64,000 nt of DNA from Armatimonas rosea (GCF_014202505.1 NZ_JACHGW010000001.1:1054001-1118000), one strand, 5' to 3'. Positions 24,801-33,083 are shown, counted from the first letter of the stretch. Numbers and translations: made by a program. The notes: generated from the sequence alone by a model not told the origin.

Positions 24801-25529
24801 AAAGAGCGCACTCACCCGCCGTAGCTCCGCGAGCCACTCTCCTTGGCCACTCTCTAGGCGGGCCAGAACCGGGCGCGGGACATAGCCTCGGGCGGCGGCG
24901 GGAAGGCGCTCCAAGGAGGCAGGTGCCTCGACCGGGAGCGGGGTGGGCACGCCAAGCGGGGGCTGGTACTGGCTCAGGGCCTCTGGGCTCAGCACGACCT
25001 GGCCCGGCTCGGCCTGGCGCTGGGCGCTGTAGGACTGCTGGACCGCCTCGCCGCCCAGGACAAACTCCCAGTGGTCTGGCTCGCCCCCAACACTCGCGGC
25101 AAAGACCTCGCCCACACCGATGCCAATGCGCAGGGAGAGGCGCAGGGATGCGTTGCGTGCAGCATTGTCGCGCAGGTGCTCCTGGATCCGACTGCCACAG
25201 TGCACGGCCTGGGAGAGCGAGGTCGGCTGGTCGGGCCAGTAGGCGAGGAGGCCATCGCCGGCGAACTTCACCACATCGCCGCCATGCTCGACCACGAGCT
25301 GGGTGAGGTGGCTGAAGTAGCCATTGAGCAGGCTGCTGAGCTCCTCTACCCCGGCGCTTCCCTGCTCTGCAAGGCGCTCCGAGATCGCGGTGAACCCGGA
25401 GATATCCGCAAAGAGAACCACCCCCGACTGGTTATCGCAGTAGGCATGAGCCGTATGGTCCGCATCTTGAAGAAGACGCTGGAGCAGGAGGCGGGGGATA
25501 TAGCTGACAAAAGTAGATAGGGCTGACAC
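21882..25529 (-). CDS. Soluble-adenylyl-cyclase-like regulator: two cyclase domains, AAA ATPase and TPR
   Basis: The 1215 residues begin with a class III cyclase domain (about 35-170; FADISGFT and KFAGDGLLAYW carry both metal-binding Asp). A second, degenerate domain (about 240-400) has ALFIHLPTLD at the metal site but keeps CEYTMLGDTINVAAR. An ATPase with GEAGIGKS and a TPR-rich half follow. The layout is that of mammalian-type soluble adenylyl cyclase, where both domains form one active site. The start is GTG. It heads the coupled gene set, so it may sense and signal for the pathway. Confidence 0.85.
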   Translation of the reverse strand: MSALSTFVSYIPRLLLQRLLQDADHTAHAYCDNQSGVVLFADISGFTAISERLAEQGSAGVEELSSLLNGYFSHLTQLVVEHGGDVVKFAGDGLLAYWPDQPTSLSQAVHCGSRIQEHLRDNAARNASLRLSLRIGIGVGEVFAASVGGEPDHWEFVLGGEAVQQSYSAQRQAEPGQVVLSPEALSQYQPPLGVPTPLPVEAPASLERLPAAARGYVPRPVLARLESGQGEWLAELRRVSALFIHLPTLDLHADFARAQAVIQGIQRVLSELEGVVTRVGVDGQGITVLAAFGLPPLAHEDDATRAVRAALGVAALAESAGLVVSVGVATGPVFCGAIGSSQRCEYTMLGDTINVAARIMAAGQGVRCESTTMAACAHTLRFNPLGSLSIRGRSEPVVLGEPQAFEASAAPSRTVSLVGRHAEQRRFTERLEAGRGGLILVEGEAGIGKSCLVAHFLEQAQAKGVPTLLGAGDSIGRATLYGAWRSVFTQIFGAAATDAAAVLTHLSPSQQPLAPLLGVVLPVELPDNATTAMLVGRDRSEATLELLVSLLRRHAVEQHLLLVMEDAHWFDSASWALLLRVVEQLEGLLIVVDTRPLLPPYLPEYEALRAHPSTDFLQLQALSGEDIAQVVAECLGVHELPEVVVRLIQQKAEGHPFFSEELAYALRDAGMIQISQGVCRLAPDAPNLLELAFPDTVQGVITSRIDRLSPQQQFAIKVASVVGRLFTLRTLSAIYPLSQDVPALPHNLEELSRLDLTPRELTLPEQAYLFKHVLTQEVAYSLMLATQRQPLHHAIALWYEQTYASDLTPHYSVLAYHWNRVVETGIPTPEALPKAILYAQKSGDQALRSNALLEAIGHFSSALSLLARLPESAERDSQELSLQVSLAIPLTLTRGWAAPEVGAAYQRAQVLIQRVGEAPQLFPTLVGVLTYYLVRGQYDDALAMAQHNLEVALRLGDPELLLEAEHDLGAVHFYRGEIAQVRPHMDQVHALFDSERHYHHIFLYGKNPGCVAHVHLGLTSCLEGDLDQALQEMQAATALTESWPHPFSRLWSFCGEALVRYARGETQELAQLAGSICELANQNGFPNWLAQGLVYLGSAQVRLGSHAEGLAAMQQGIGLWAMTGSELLRPFLLSLLAEGQQLAGQPDAARATLQEAIAQVERTGERWWEPELYRRLGTLAPPDEAQGHYQKAHALATARGVPLLVQRTSEVLKSV

Positions 25530-25722
25530 GATACTTCTCTAAATTTTCAGTGTGTCTCTTACTGGGTCCCACTCTACGGATGATAATGGGGGAGTGGTGG
25601 GATTGTAACATAACTATCTTCGCTAGAGATGTTATTTTTACTAGAATTTATCGAGCGGTGTTACGAGATACAGAGCGACTATCCCGAGGTCCACACGGGG
25701 TAACTCACCCAGATGGTTCTGT
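25530..25722. promoter_or_regulatory. AT-rich intergenic promoter region of the cyclase gene set
   Basis: This 193-bp gap is the most AT-rich stretch of the area and holds no gene. On the minus strand TACAAT (25602-25607) can serve as a -10, which would give a leader of about 65 nt. Upstream, two imperfect direct repeats ending CTAGA (25614-25627 and 25632-25645, 18 bp apart, about 10 of 14 identical) could be an activator site. No terminator is evident. Confidence 0.4.
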
Positions 25723-26145
25723 CTAGAGCTCTTCTTGAAGATGCAGGCAGGCCTCCACAAGTGCTTTGGTCGCCTTGTGAAGCTCCTCCTGAACCGCTTC
25801 GTAGCGGCGTGCACGCTCTAGAGTATCGAAGCCCTCGTAGCCCTCCTGGAGCTCCCTTGCCCAGCGCACAAGAGGCTCAAGGCTCGCCCCAATAGCGGCG
25901 AGCTGGTCGAGCTTCTCCCCGATAAGCGAGAGCTGCCTCGAATTATTGGAAATGACCTTGGTGGTAATGGGAGAGCTGTCGACCAAGGTCGGCAGGATCT
26001 TCGACAGAACCCAGCCATGGGTTCTCCGGTAGCTCTTGCCATTGACCGTCATACGCCATGGGAAAGCAGGGTCGCCCGTCGGGGTGAAGGTGCGTACAAG
26101 CTTCTCGCCGCGGTACTGCTCAATGGTGCACTCGCTATTTTTCAT
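25723..26145 (-). CDS. Hypothetical coiled protein
   Basis: The 140-residue product begins with a short strand-rich head containing WRMTVNGKSYRRTHGW, followed by helical, Glu-rich sequence with coiled-coil character. TACAAT lies exactly 6 nt before the ATG (26152-26157), a leaderless arrangement. There is no recognised domain, signal peptide or membrane segment. The head suggests it could bind a nucleic acid or another protein, but nothing shows this. Confidence 0.6.
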   Translation of the reverse strand: MKNSECTIEQYRGEKLVRTFTPTGDPAFPWRMTVNGKSYRRTHGWVLSKILPTLVDSSPITTKVISNNSRQLSLIGEKLDQLAAIGASLEPLVRWARELQEGYEGFDTLERARRYEAVQEELHKATKALVEACLHLQEEL

Positions 26146-26151
26146 TCGGGA

Positions 26152-26157
26152 ATTGTA
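26152..26157 (-). promoter_or_regulatory. -10 element of a leaderless promoter
   Basis: TACAAT on the minus strand lies exactly 6 nt before the ATG at 26145. No Shine-Dalgarno is present. Confidence 0.55.
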
Positions 26158-26165
26158 CTAGGGTA

Positions 26166-26567
26166 TCAGAAGCGAGAATTTGGATTGCGTTGCTCGCGTG
26201 GAGGACCCGCCACCACATCCCAGTGCTCCACAATAAGCCCCTGCTCGACACGAAAGATATCGACAATCGCATAGATAGGGGCGCCAGGTGCGGGAGTGAA
26301 CCGGGCGTGCAGAGCAACAAGGTTGTCTTCGGCAATGGTCCGGACAATCTCCCAAGTCGCATCCGGTAGCTCTGCCATGATGCTTTCGAGAAACTCAGCC
26401 GCCTTGGCGCGTGTGCCCTCGGCAACATCGGGCTTGTGCTCGATAAAGTCAGGTGCCATAAAGCGCAAGAACGCCGTCTGGGGGCTGCGGACCACGAGCG
26501 CTTCGTTGTAGAACGCCCGTATCACGGCCTGAGGGGAGGGATGCTCAGAGGTGAATTCGTTTTCCAT
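26166..26567 (-). CDS. SnoaL-like (NTF2-fold) protein
   Basis: Start at MENEF (26567), with a GAGG nine bases upstream; the longer frame only adds shadow sequence. The 133 residues follow the SnoaL/NTF2 pattern: an AVIRAFYNEALV helix, FMAPDFIEHKPDVAEG, and a C-terminal strand DIFRVEQGLIVEHWDVV. Such domains form a cone-shaped pocket and serve as small hydrolases, isomerases or binding proteins. Overlap with the upstream gene is 23 bp. Substrate unknown. Confidence 0.75.
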   Translation of the reverse strand: MENEFTSEHPSPQAVIRAFYNEALVVRSPQTAFLRFMAPDFIEHKPDVAEGTRAKAAEFLESIMAELPDATWEIVRTIAEDNLVALHARFTPAPGAPIYAIVDIFRVEQGLIVEHWDVVAGPPREQRNPNSRF

Positions 26568-27060
26568 GGGCCGTTGCCTCGCCGCCGCCGTCGATGGCCT
26601 TGCCGTCTTTGTTGAAGAGTTTAAGCGTGAGCTTGGAGTCGAAGGCGTTGCCATCTGCCGAGAGCGTGATCTTTTGCGTCAGGATGCCGTAGCCATCGGG
26701 GGCCCAGCCGCCGCCTTTTACCAGCTCGTCGGCCGAGGCGACTGCCTTGGGCTGAAAGAAGCGGTACTTCGCTTCGTACGTGCGGGGGGCGACTTTTCGC
26801 CAGACACCGTAGGCCGGGGGAGCGGGCGGCGCGCCATCGTAGTTCGACGACTCATTCATGGTGCCGCCGGCGTGGAAGGCGTACATAAACTCCAGGTCCT
26901 TGACTGTCGCAAAGGCCCCGGTCGTGAACTGGACTTTTCCCTGCCACGCGCCCGCCAGGCTATCGGTTGCCTTGCGTGGCTGTGCGAGGCTGGTGCTCGA
27001 ACCTACGGTGGCGAAAAGCGCGAGGGCGCAAGCGGTGAGCGCTACTGGTCTGGTGTGCAT
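26545..27060 (-). CDS. Secreted hypothetical protein
   Basis: The 171-residue protein starts with a typical signal peptide (MHTRPVALTACALALFATV, cleavage near SLAQ). The rest is beta-rich and resembles a small barrel that could bind a ligand, with WQGKVQFTTG and YGVWRKVAPRTYEAKYRFF strands. A GAGGAA site lies eight bases upstream. Its 3' end overlaps the SnoaL-like gene. No family is recognised. Confidence 0.65.
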   Translation of the reverse strand: MHTRPVALTACALALFATVGSSTSLAQPRKATDSLAGAWQGKVQFTTGAFATVKDLEFMYAFHAGGTMNESSNYDGAPPAPPAYGVWRKVAPRTYEAKYRFFQPKAVASADELVKGGGWAPDGYGILTQKITLSADGNAFDSKLTLKLFNKDGKAIDGGGEATAHGKRIHL

Positions 27061-27117
27061 GTGCGTGTTCCTCGAAAAGGATGGTGCATTCTACCCCAAG
27101 CTGTGCAGGCTGCTCGC

Positions 27118-27924
27118 TTAGCTGGGCATGCGGATAAACATGGGAACGGAGTCCACATCGCGGAAGCCAAGGCGCTGGTAGACCGAGTGTCCCGCAGCCG
27201 ATGCTTGGAGCACTCCGACACCGTACCCGAGCCGACTCGCGACCCGCAGGGCCTCCGCCGTGACATGCGCCCCGAGGCCCTTGCCCCGCTCGTCGGGCAG
27301 CGTGGCCACGCAGTAGATGCCCGCCAGCCCGTTCGCGAGATAGAGCAGGGAGGCTGCAACCAGCTTTCCTTTGTTTTGGATGCCAAAGAACTGGACAGCG
27401 GCATCGGGCTCTGTGCGTACGCCCTGAACTTCCGGCGACAGAAGCCGAGCAAGCCCGCGTGGGAGCCCAAAGCCCTCCGCGACCACCTCCGTCCAGGCAA
27501 CTCCCTCTTCGACCGAGGACACCCGGAGAAACTCGTAGCCGTCGGGGAGCAGGGTAGAGGCCACCGAGGCGGTGTCGATGGCCATCGCGGGCATCGGCGA
27601 GACCTTGGCAAAGCCCAGGGCTGTCAGTGCCTCCGAGACCGCCTCACTGACGCCCGCGACGAAAAGAACCGCGGACGGTTGCGAGAGCTCTCGCAAGGGC
27701 GCGACGGCCTCGTGGACGGCGCTAGTATCACCGGGCTCACGCAAGATGACGAGGTTTCCCAGAGGGTGCGCCTCGCCGGTGATCACCCGAAAATACTGCT
27801 CATTCTCAACCGAGCCCTGGGATTGCATCAGGTCCCGCCAGATCAGGTCAAAATGCAATACGGCTTCGCGGCCAATAGACGCCTCACTTGAGGCGATCGA
27901 CGGGACGGGGGGATGTGTTGTCAT
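27118..27924 (-). CDS. GNAT-family acetyltransferase
   Basis: The 268 residues end in a GNAT fold. The acetyl-CoA loop is visible as ATLPDERGKGLGAHVTAEAL (about 205-224), followed by a YGVGVLQASAAGHSVYQRLGF block near the C-terminus. The N-terminal half is a degenerate GNAT-like segment, as in two-domain members. Substrate unknown. It lies 8 nt after a second SnoaL-like gene and is probably co-transcribed with it. Confidence 0.85.
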   Translation of the reverse strand: MTTHPPVPSIASSEASIGREAVLHFDLIWRDLMQSQGSVENEQYFRVITGEAHPLGNLVILREPGDTSAVHEAVAPLRELSQPSAVLFVAGVSEAVSEALTALGFAKVSPMPAMAIDTASVASTLLPDGYEFLRVSSVEEGVAWTEVVAEGFGLPRGLARLLSPEVQGVRTEPDAAVQFFGIQNKGKLVAASLLYLANGLAGIYCVATLPDERGKGLGAHVTAEALRVASRLGYGVGVLQASAAGHSVYQRLGFRDVDSVPMFIRMPS

Positions 27925-27932
27925 GCTGTTTG

Positions 27933-28322
27933 CTACTTGAGGGCGCTTTGCACAACAGCCGTGTCTGTGTGCTGCGTGAAGGAGGCAATGCCACTGTCCT
28001 TGAACTTCCAGACATGCACAAACGGGGCGCGGAAGCTCTTTCCGGTTGCCTTGTACGTCCCGCTGTACTCCCCCAGCGCCACAACTGTCTCCCCCTCAGC
28101 GATCAGCTCGTGCGACACGGCGGCAAAGCCATCCCACTCAGTGCCGAGCTTTAGGAAGACATTCTGGAGGACTGCCTCCGGGCCAATGTAGGTGCCGCCG
28201 TAGGGAAAACCCTCTGCTTCCGTCCAGCGGGTATCGGGCCCAAGGGCCGCCAGTACGGTCGGGATATCGCCGCTCGCGAAGGCTGCGTAAAGCCGCTCGA
28301 TCGTCTCGGAATGTTGTGTCAT
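27933..28322 (-). CDS. SnoaL-like (NTF2-fold) protein
   Basis: GAGGAG lies six bases before the ATG at 28322, which fixes this start over the upstream one at 28376. The 129 residues match the family: TIERLYAAFASGDIPTVLAALGPDTRW, then YIGPEAV, and a C-terminal HVWKFKDSGIASFTQHTDTA. Pocket ligands are unknown. It is a distant relative of the 26166 gene and leads into the GNAT gene. Confidence 0.8.
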   Translation of the reverse strand: MTQHSETIERLYAAFASGDIPTVLAALGPDTRWTEAEGFPYGGTYIGPEAVLQNVFLKLGTEWDGFAAVSHELIAEGETVVALGEYSGTYKATGKSFRAPFVHVWKFKDSGIASFTQHTDTAVVQSALK

Positions 28323-28377
28323 GGGTTGCTCCTCTGCAAACACGTGTCCGCCGTAGCAGACATCGCTCTGGTGCATT

Positions 28378-28917
28378 CTACCCTAGCTCGGTGAGGGGGC
28401 GCTCCATAAAACGCCAGCGGCTGTGGAACGCTACGGGCACCTCGACACCTTCGTAGGCGGCGCAGTCCGAAAACCCACTGGCTTCGTAGAGGCGCTGTGC
28501 AGACGTCATAAAGACACCTGTGTCGAGGCAGATGCGCTTGTAGCCAAACGCCCGGGCATCGTCGAGCAGGCGGTTGAGGGTGAGCTCCCCCAGCTTCCTG
28601 CCACGAAACTCAGGGCGGATGTAGAGGCGCTTGACCTCCGCCAGCTCGGGACGAAGAAAGCGAAGCCCCCCCATTCCCGCCAGCTGACCGTCGGCCTTGA
28701 CCAGATAGAAGATGCCACGCGGCGGCGGATCGCCACAGACCTTGTCGATTATTGTGGGCACATACTCGCGAACCGGCATCCCCGTGACCTCATCCACAGG
28801 CACCCCAAACAGGCTCTCGATCTCTGTAAAGACCCACGAGAGGTACTCGATATTGAGCTCCGTGAGCTCCGCCCGGTGAGAGGCGACATTGGCAACGACA
28901 AATTCGTGATGGGGCAT
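28378..28917 (-). CDS. GNAT-family acetyltransferase
   Basis: The 179-residue protein shows the GNAT core: LAGMGGLRFLRPELAEVKRLYIRPEFRGRKLGELTLNRLLDDARA, with the RxxGxG-type loop RGRKLG, and a C-terminal AQRLYEASGF. I choose the ATG at 28917 (MPHHEF). An ATG at 28941 overlaps the TAGAAT hexamer itself, so it would lie outside the transcript. Substrate unknown. Confidence 0.85.
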   Translation of the reverse strand: MPHHEFVVANVASHRAELTELNIEYLSWVFTEIESLFGVPVDEVTGMPVREYVPTIIDKVCGDPPPRGIFYLVKADGQLAGMGGLRFLRPELAEVKRLYIRPEFRGRKLGELTLNRLLDDARAFGYKRICLDTGVFMTSAQRLYEASGFSDCAAYEGVEVPVAFHSRWRFMERPLTELG

Positions 28918-28986
28918 GGTGGGCTCGGTCTGACGAGCCATTCTACCTGATCTCAACATCTGCCATAGAGCAGGGAGCGCAGGCCT

Positions 28987-29403
28987 TTACGAAGGGGGAA
29001 AAACGGTCTTCTGAGGCACATTCCTGCCGGCTCCGAGCCAGCGACGGTGATGCCAGACGGTTGTGTTCAAGGAACGGGAGAGCGTCTGTCCTACAAAGGC
29101 AACCAAAGGCGCGACCGTCTCTGGGGGGAGTGCGCTTGTGTAAGGAATGAGGAGAGTCATCCCAAAGTTGCAGCCCGGCGGCACGGTCGCATCCCAGTGC
29201 TGCAAGGTCCCTTCTTCGTAGGGGCGGGAGAGATTGTACTCAACCCCCTCCTTCACCGCGATTCCCCACTCAGTCTCGTTTTCGTTGTCGTAGCGGAACG
29301 GTGGGAGCTCCAGGGCAGTGCGAGCAATCTCACAAAGCTCTTCCAGAGGGAACTCTGTGCGAAAGGCGAGGTGCTCCATAAACTTGGTTTCGTTGGGGCG
29401 CAT
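28987..29403 (-). CDS. Hypothetical protein downstream of mnmG
   Basis: The true gene is the 138-residue frame starting MRPNETKFMEHLAF, 5 nt after the mnmG stop; the longer frame to 30084 is a shadow of mnmG. The protein is globular, begins with a helical segment (LEELCEIARTALELP), has a central WGIAVKEGVEYNLSRPYEEG block and an Arg-rich end. No family is recognised. Coupling to mnmG is likely from spacing alone. Confidence 0.55.
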   Translation of the reverse strand: MRPNETKFMEHLAFRTEFPLEELCEIARTALELPPFRYDNENETEWGIAVKEGVEYNLSRPYEEGTLQHWDATVPPGCNFGMTLLIPYTSALPPETVAPLVAFVGQTLSRSLNTTVWHHRRWLGAGRNVPQKTVFPPS

Positions 29404-29408
29404 GGGAT

Positions 29409-31319
29409 TTAGGAAGAGCCGGCCTTTCGGCTCACTAAGTAGATATGAAGTGCAGAGATGTCGGCGGGGTTGATGCCGGGAATTCTTGCCGCTTGTCCGA
29501 GCGTGGCGGGGCGGAGGCGGCTCCATTTTTCCAGGGCTTCGTTGGCGATGGATGGCACGAGCGCGTAGTCCAGATCGGTGGGGAGGGCGAGGTGGTCGGC
29601 GCGGCGGGCGACATCGATCTGTAGCTCCTCGCGGCGGATGTAGGCATCGTAGCGGGCGGTGATGAAGCACTGCTCTAGGCCATCGGCGTAGTGCGTCGGG
29701 TCGAGGCCGGCGAGGCTTGCGACCGACTCCAGGCTCACTTCCGGGCGGCGGAGCAGGTCGAGATAGGAGAGGCGCGCGGTGATGGGCGCAAAGCCGAGCG
29801 CTTCCAGGCGTGGGCTGTCCAGTCCCCCGACCGTGTTCTCGGTGAGGGTCTTCTCGACATGCTCGATACGTGCCTTGCGCTCCTGGAAAAGCTCCCACTG
29901 CTCGTCGCCCACCAGCCCGAGGGCACGGCCCATGGGGGTGAGGCGCAGGTCGGCGTTGTCGTTGCGTAGGGTCAGGCGGAACTCGGCGCGGCTGGTGAGC
30001 AGGCGGTAGGGGTCGTTGACACCCTTGGTCACCAGATCGTCCACCATGACCCCCATGTAGGCATCGCTGCGGGTCAGGCTCCACGGCTTGCGGCCCTGCA
30101 CATAGAGCGCCGCGTTGGCCCCCGCGATCAGCCCCTGGCCCGCCGCCTCTTCGTAGCCCGACGTCCCATTGAGCTGCCCGGCAAAGAACAGCCCCTCGAC
30201 CCGCTTGGTCATGAGCGCCGATGTCAGCTCCGTGGGCGGGACGGCATCGTACTCCACGGCGTAGCCCGGCTTCAGCATCACGGCGTCTTCGAGGCCGGGG
30301 AGGGTCTTGACAAACTCCGCCTGCACCTCGGCGGGGAGGCTCGTGCTCATGCCCTGCACATAGACCTGCGGCGTGTCCCAGCCCTCTATTTCGAGGAAGA
30401 CTTGGTGGCGGTCCTTGTCGGCAAAGCGCACGACTTTGTCCTCAATCGACGGGCAGTAGCGGGGCCCGACCCCCTCGATCTGCCCGCCGTACATCGCCGA
30501 GCGGTGGAGGTTCTCGCGGATGACCTTGTGGGTTGCCTCGTTGGTCCAGGTGAGATACGCCGCCAGGAGGCCGTCGTGGCTTCGCTTGGGCGTGCGAAAG
30601 CTCAGCGATGGGCAGTCCGGCTCGGTGGGCTGTGCCTCGGTGCGGGAAAAGTCGATCGTGTTCTTATCCATCCGGGGCGTCGTCCCGGTCTTGAGCCGCA
30701 GGAGCGGAAAGCCCAGCGACGAGAGCGATGCCGAGAGCCCGTAGGCTGCCGCCTCATCGTTGCGCCCCGCCTCCCACTTGTCCTCGCCGCGGTGGCAGAG
30801 CCCGCGCAGAAAGGTCCCCGTGGTCACGACAACCGTCTTGGCCGCGAGCTGTGTCCCGTCCGAAAGCGTCACGCCCAGCACCTGCCGGGCTCCCCCACCG
30901 CCGAAGGCGGATTTGAGTCCCGCTTCGCGGGTGGGGGCGGGGGGGGCGATCAGCGCCTCGACCATCGCCTCGCGGAGCGTGAGATTGGGCTGGTTTTGGA
31001 GATAGGCCTGCATCGCCGCGGGGTACTTCTCCACATCGACCTGTGCCCGGATCGCCCGAACCGCGGGGCCCTTTCCCGTGTTGAGCATCCTAATGTGGGT
31101 GAGAGTCGCATCGGAGATCAGCCCCATCGCCCCGCCGAGCGCGTCCACTTCCCGCACCACATGGCCCTTGGCCGGGCCACCAATCGAGCAGTTGCAGGGC
31201 AGCCACCCGATCCGATCCAGCCGCCCCGTCACCAGAAGCGTCTTACAGCCAAGCCGCGCCGCCGCCAGCGCCGCCTCACACCCCGCGTGCCCGCCCCCGA
31301 TCACCAGAACATCAAACAT
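29409..31319 (-). CDS. mnmG: tRNA uridine-5-carboxymethylaminomethyl modification enzyme MnmG (GidA)
   Basis: The 636-residue FAD protein starts with the dinucleotide loop [17 protein letters not shown] (8-24) and keeps the MnmG signatures [20 protein letters not shown] and [13 protein letters not shown]. With MnmE it modifies U34 of certain tRNAs. A palindromic repeat of about 55 bp inserts roughly 19 residues ([16 protein letters not shown]) in the loop before the VLGVTLSDG strand. The start ATG has TAGAAT exactly 6 nt upstream. Confidence 0.96.
   Translation of the reverse strand: MFDVLVIGGGHAGCEAALAAARLGCKTLLVTGRLDRIGWLPCNCSIGGPAKGHVVREVDALGGAMGLISDATLTHIRMLNTGKGPAVRAIRAQVDVEKYPAAMQAYLQNQPNLTLREAMVEALIAPPAPTREAGLKSAFGGGGARQVLGVTLSDGTQLAAKTVVVTTGTFLRGLCHRGEDKWEAGRNDEAAAYGLSASLSSLGFPLLRLKTGTTPRMDKNTIDFSRTEAQPTEPDCPSLSFRTPKRSHDGLLAAYLTWTNEATHKVIRENLHRSAMYGGQIEGVGPRYCPSIEDKVVRFADKDRHQVFLEIEGWDTPQVYVQGMSTSLPAEVQAEFVKTLPGLEDAVMLKPGYAVEYDAVPPTELTSALMTKRVEGLFFAGQLNGTSGYEEAAGQGLIAGANAALYVQGRKPWSLTRSDAYMGVMVDDLVTKGVNDPYRLLTSRAEFRLTLRNDNADLRLTPMGRALGLVGDEQWELFQERKARIEHVEKTLTENTVGGLDSPRLEALGFAPITARLSYLDLLRRPEVSLESVASLAGLDPTHYADGLEQCFITARYDAYIRREELQIDVARRADHLALPTDLDYALVPSIANEALEKWSRLRPATLGQAARIPGINPADISALHIYLVSRKAGSS
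30892..30948. repeat. In-frame palindromic repeat inside mnmG
   Basis: CCCCAC and GTGGGG form the outer arms, enclosing two small hairpins (GCCGAAGGC and CCCGCTTCGCGGG), a cloverleaf-like shape. It is open in the mnmG frame and adds a loop absent from typical MnmG. Confidence 0.75.
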
Positions 31320-31325
31320 GATGCT

Positions 31326-31331
31326 ATTCTA
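31326..31331 (-). promoter_or_regulatory. -10 element of the leaderless mnmG promoter
   Basis: TAGAAT on the minus strand, followed by AGCATC and the ATG at 31319, gives exactly 6 nt spacing. No Shine-Dalgarno site is visible. Confidence 0.6.
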
Positions 31332-31367
31332 TCGCCGCAGAGTGGCCGTTTGCTTGAGATCGCCCGG

Positions 31368-32249
31368 CTAGCCCCGGAGCACGAGGACGCTCTTGTGGCA
31401 GGTGGTGACAGCGCGAAAGGAGACACTTCCGAGGGTGAGGCGCTCCAGCAGGGTCTGGCCCTTGGCACCAAGAATCAGGAGATCGGCCCCGGTCTCTGCG
31501 AGCGCGGTGTCGATGGCCTCGGAGATAGAGCCGCGGGCGATCCGGCTGTCGATGGCACCCTCGGTGAGCCCCAGGCTCTTGCCGAGCACGGTCGCCGCCT
31601 TGGCCGTGACCTCCTCCACCTCCTGGATGGGGCGTCCATAAACCTCATGGGCAATCTCTTGGGCGAGGTGGTCTGTGGCGGCACGGTAGGCGGGGGGCAG
31701 GACATGTAGGAGAGTGAGCTGACCAAGCCCGTGGGGGGCCCAGCGGCTCAGCCGTGCCAGTGCCTTCTCCATGTACTCGGAGTGATCCGTTGCGATCAGG
31801 ACTTTGAGCGGCTCTTGTGGGATGGGGCCACGGGTGAGCAAGACGCTCTGCTCGGCTCCCTCGACCAGGGCGCGGGCGACGCTACCCAAGAAGAACGCGG
31901 CGATCCCTCCTTTATTGGAGCCCCGTACTGCGATCAGCTCCGCGCGGGTCTCATCGGCGCGGTTGAGCAGCTCGCGGGCCTGATTGCCAATCCGCACCCG
32001 CACCTTCACTGTCTCGCCGCGGGGCTCTGCGCGCTCCGTGAGGCTGCGCTGCATGCGCCCCGCGAGCCTTTCTTCGAGCTGGTCGGTTCGGTTCGCGCCG
32101 ACAATCGGGTCCAGGCTCCAGACCGTGCTCGCCTGCGAGGGGACAACATGCATCCACTCCTGGGTGAGGTTGGCAAAGCGCAGGCTCTCCACCCAGCCGC
32201 TGATCTCCTCCACGCTCTCACTCTCGTCCACACCCACTAAAACATGCAT
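31368..32249 (-). CDS. Universal stress protein, two UspA domains
   Basis: The 293-residue protein has two Usp domains. The C-terminal one is complete and contains the ATP-binding type loop GAKGQTLLERLTLGSVSFRAV, and the N-terminal one has GSNKGGIAAFFLGSVARALV. I start it at MHVLVGVDES (32249), where GGAGG precedes the ATG; the track-type start at 32270 adds seven residues without support. Ligand or stress signal unknown. Confidence 0.9.
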   Translation of the reverse strand: MHVLVGVDESESVEEISGWVESLRFANLTQEWMHVVPSQASTVWSLDPIVGANRTDQLEERLAGRMQRSLTERAEPRGETVKVRVRIGNQARELLNRADETRAELIAVRGSNKGGIAAFFLGSVARALVEGAEQSVLLTRGPIPQEPLKVLIATDHSEYMEKALARLSRWAPHGLGQLTLLHVLPPAYRAATDHLAQEIAHEVYGRPIQEVEEVTAKAATVLGKSLGLTEGAIDSRIARGSISEAIDTALAETGADLLILGAKGQTLLERLTLGSVSFRAVTTCHKSVLVLRG

Positions 32250-32327
32250 CCCGGCCTCCGTTTCCGACACTATTGTAGCCGGGTCTGGACTTCCTTGCCT
32301 CCACGCCCTGACGGATTTGTTCTCGGG

Positions 32328-32333
32328 TAGAAT
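32328..32333 (+). promoter_or_regulatory. -10 element of a leaderless promoter
   Basis: TAGAAT, then CAGGAA, then the GTG start at 32340: spacing is exactly 6 nt. The AGGAA is too close to act as a normal Shine-Dalgarno. Confidence 0.55.
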
Positions 32334-32339
32334 CAGGAA

Positions 32340-33083
32340 GTGAAAAAAGCGACAGCGGGATGGGTGTGTTCGGAGCTCGACGATGAGTACGGGGAGCTGG
32401 TGTGGCGCTCACACGGGGAGCCGCTGGACGCGCTGGTGCAGACTATTCTCTCCCAGGCGACCTCGGACATCAATAGTGGGCGGGCCTTTGATAGCCTGCG
32501 GCGGGCGTTTCCCGGCGGCTGGGACACTGTGCGTCTCGCCGAGGAAAAAGCCATTGCCGATGCCATCCGCTGCGGGGGGCTCGCCGACTCTAAAGCGCCG
32601 CGGATCAAGGCGGTCCTCCAGGAGATCTACGAGCGCACGGGCAAGACCGACCTGGAGTTTCTCAAGACCACGCCCACCGATGAAGCCAAGGCGTTTCTGA
32701 CGAGCTTTCATGGGGTGGGGCCCAAGACCGCAGCGTGCGTGCTGATGTTCTCGCTGGGGCGGCCCGTGCTCCCGGTGGACACGCATGTCTTTCGGGTCTC
32801 GCACCGGCTGGGGCTGATCGACGAAAAACTAGGGGAGGCGAGGGCGCATGGTGCGCTCCAGAGTCAGCTCAAAGATACCGAGGTTTATGCGTACCATGTC
32901 CATCTCATTCGGCATGGGCGGCGGGTGTGTGTCGCCCAGCAGCCCCGTTGCGAGGAGTGTGTCTTGGGGGCGCGTTGTGCGTACCGGCGCGAAGGGGGTA
33001 AAATGTCCAGAAGGTCCCTCGCACAAAATTTACCGGGAACGCTCCATGGATTGAAGGAAAAACAAGGAGAGGGGTCGAACTAG
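32340..33083 (+). CDS. Endonuclease III-like DNA glycosylase (HhH-GPD, 4Fe-4S)
   Basis: The 247-residue protein has a helix-hairpin-helix with the catalytic Lys in HGVGPKTAACVL, the catalytic Asp in PVDTHVFRVS, and the iron-sulfur cluster CX6CX2CX5C (CVAQQPRCEECVLGARC). This is the endonuclease III layout, which removes oxidised pyrimidines in base excision repair. A tail of about 30 residues after the last Cys is longer than usual and overlaps the likely promoter of the next gene. Confidence 0.9.
   Translation: MKKATAGWVCSELDDEYGELVWRSHGEPLDALVQTILSQATSDINSGRAFDSLRRAFPGGWDTVRLAEEKAIADAIRCGGLADSKAPRIKAVLQEIYERTGKTDLEFLKTTPTDEAKAFLTSFHGVGPKTAACVLMFSLGRPVLPVDTHVFRVSHRLGLIDEKLGEARAHGALQSQLKDTEVYAYHVHLIRHGRRVCVAQQPRCEECVLGARCAYRREGGKMSRRSLAQNLPGTLHGLKEKQGEGSN

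Noticed and set aside
26551-27891. Plus-strand open frame of 446 codons
   Set aside because: It is antisense to a secreted protein gene and a GNAT gene and has no family-like sequence.
30402-31709. Plus-strand open frame of 435 codons
   Set aside because: It is antisense to mnmG and the universal stress protein gene.
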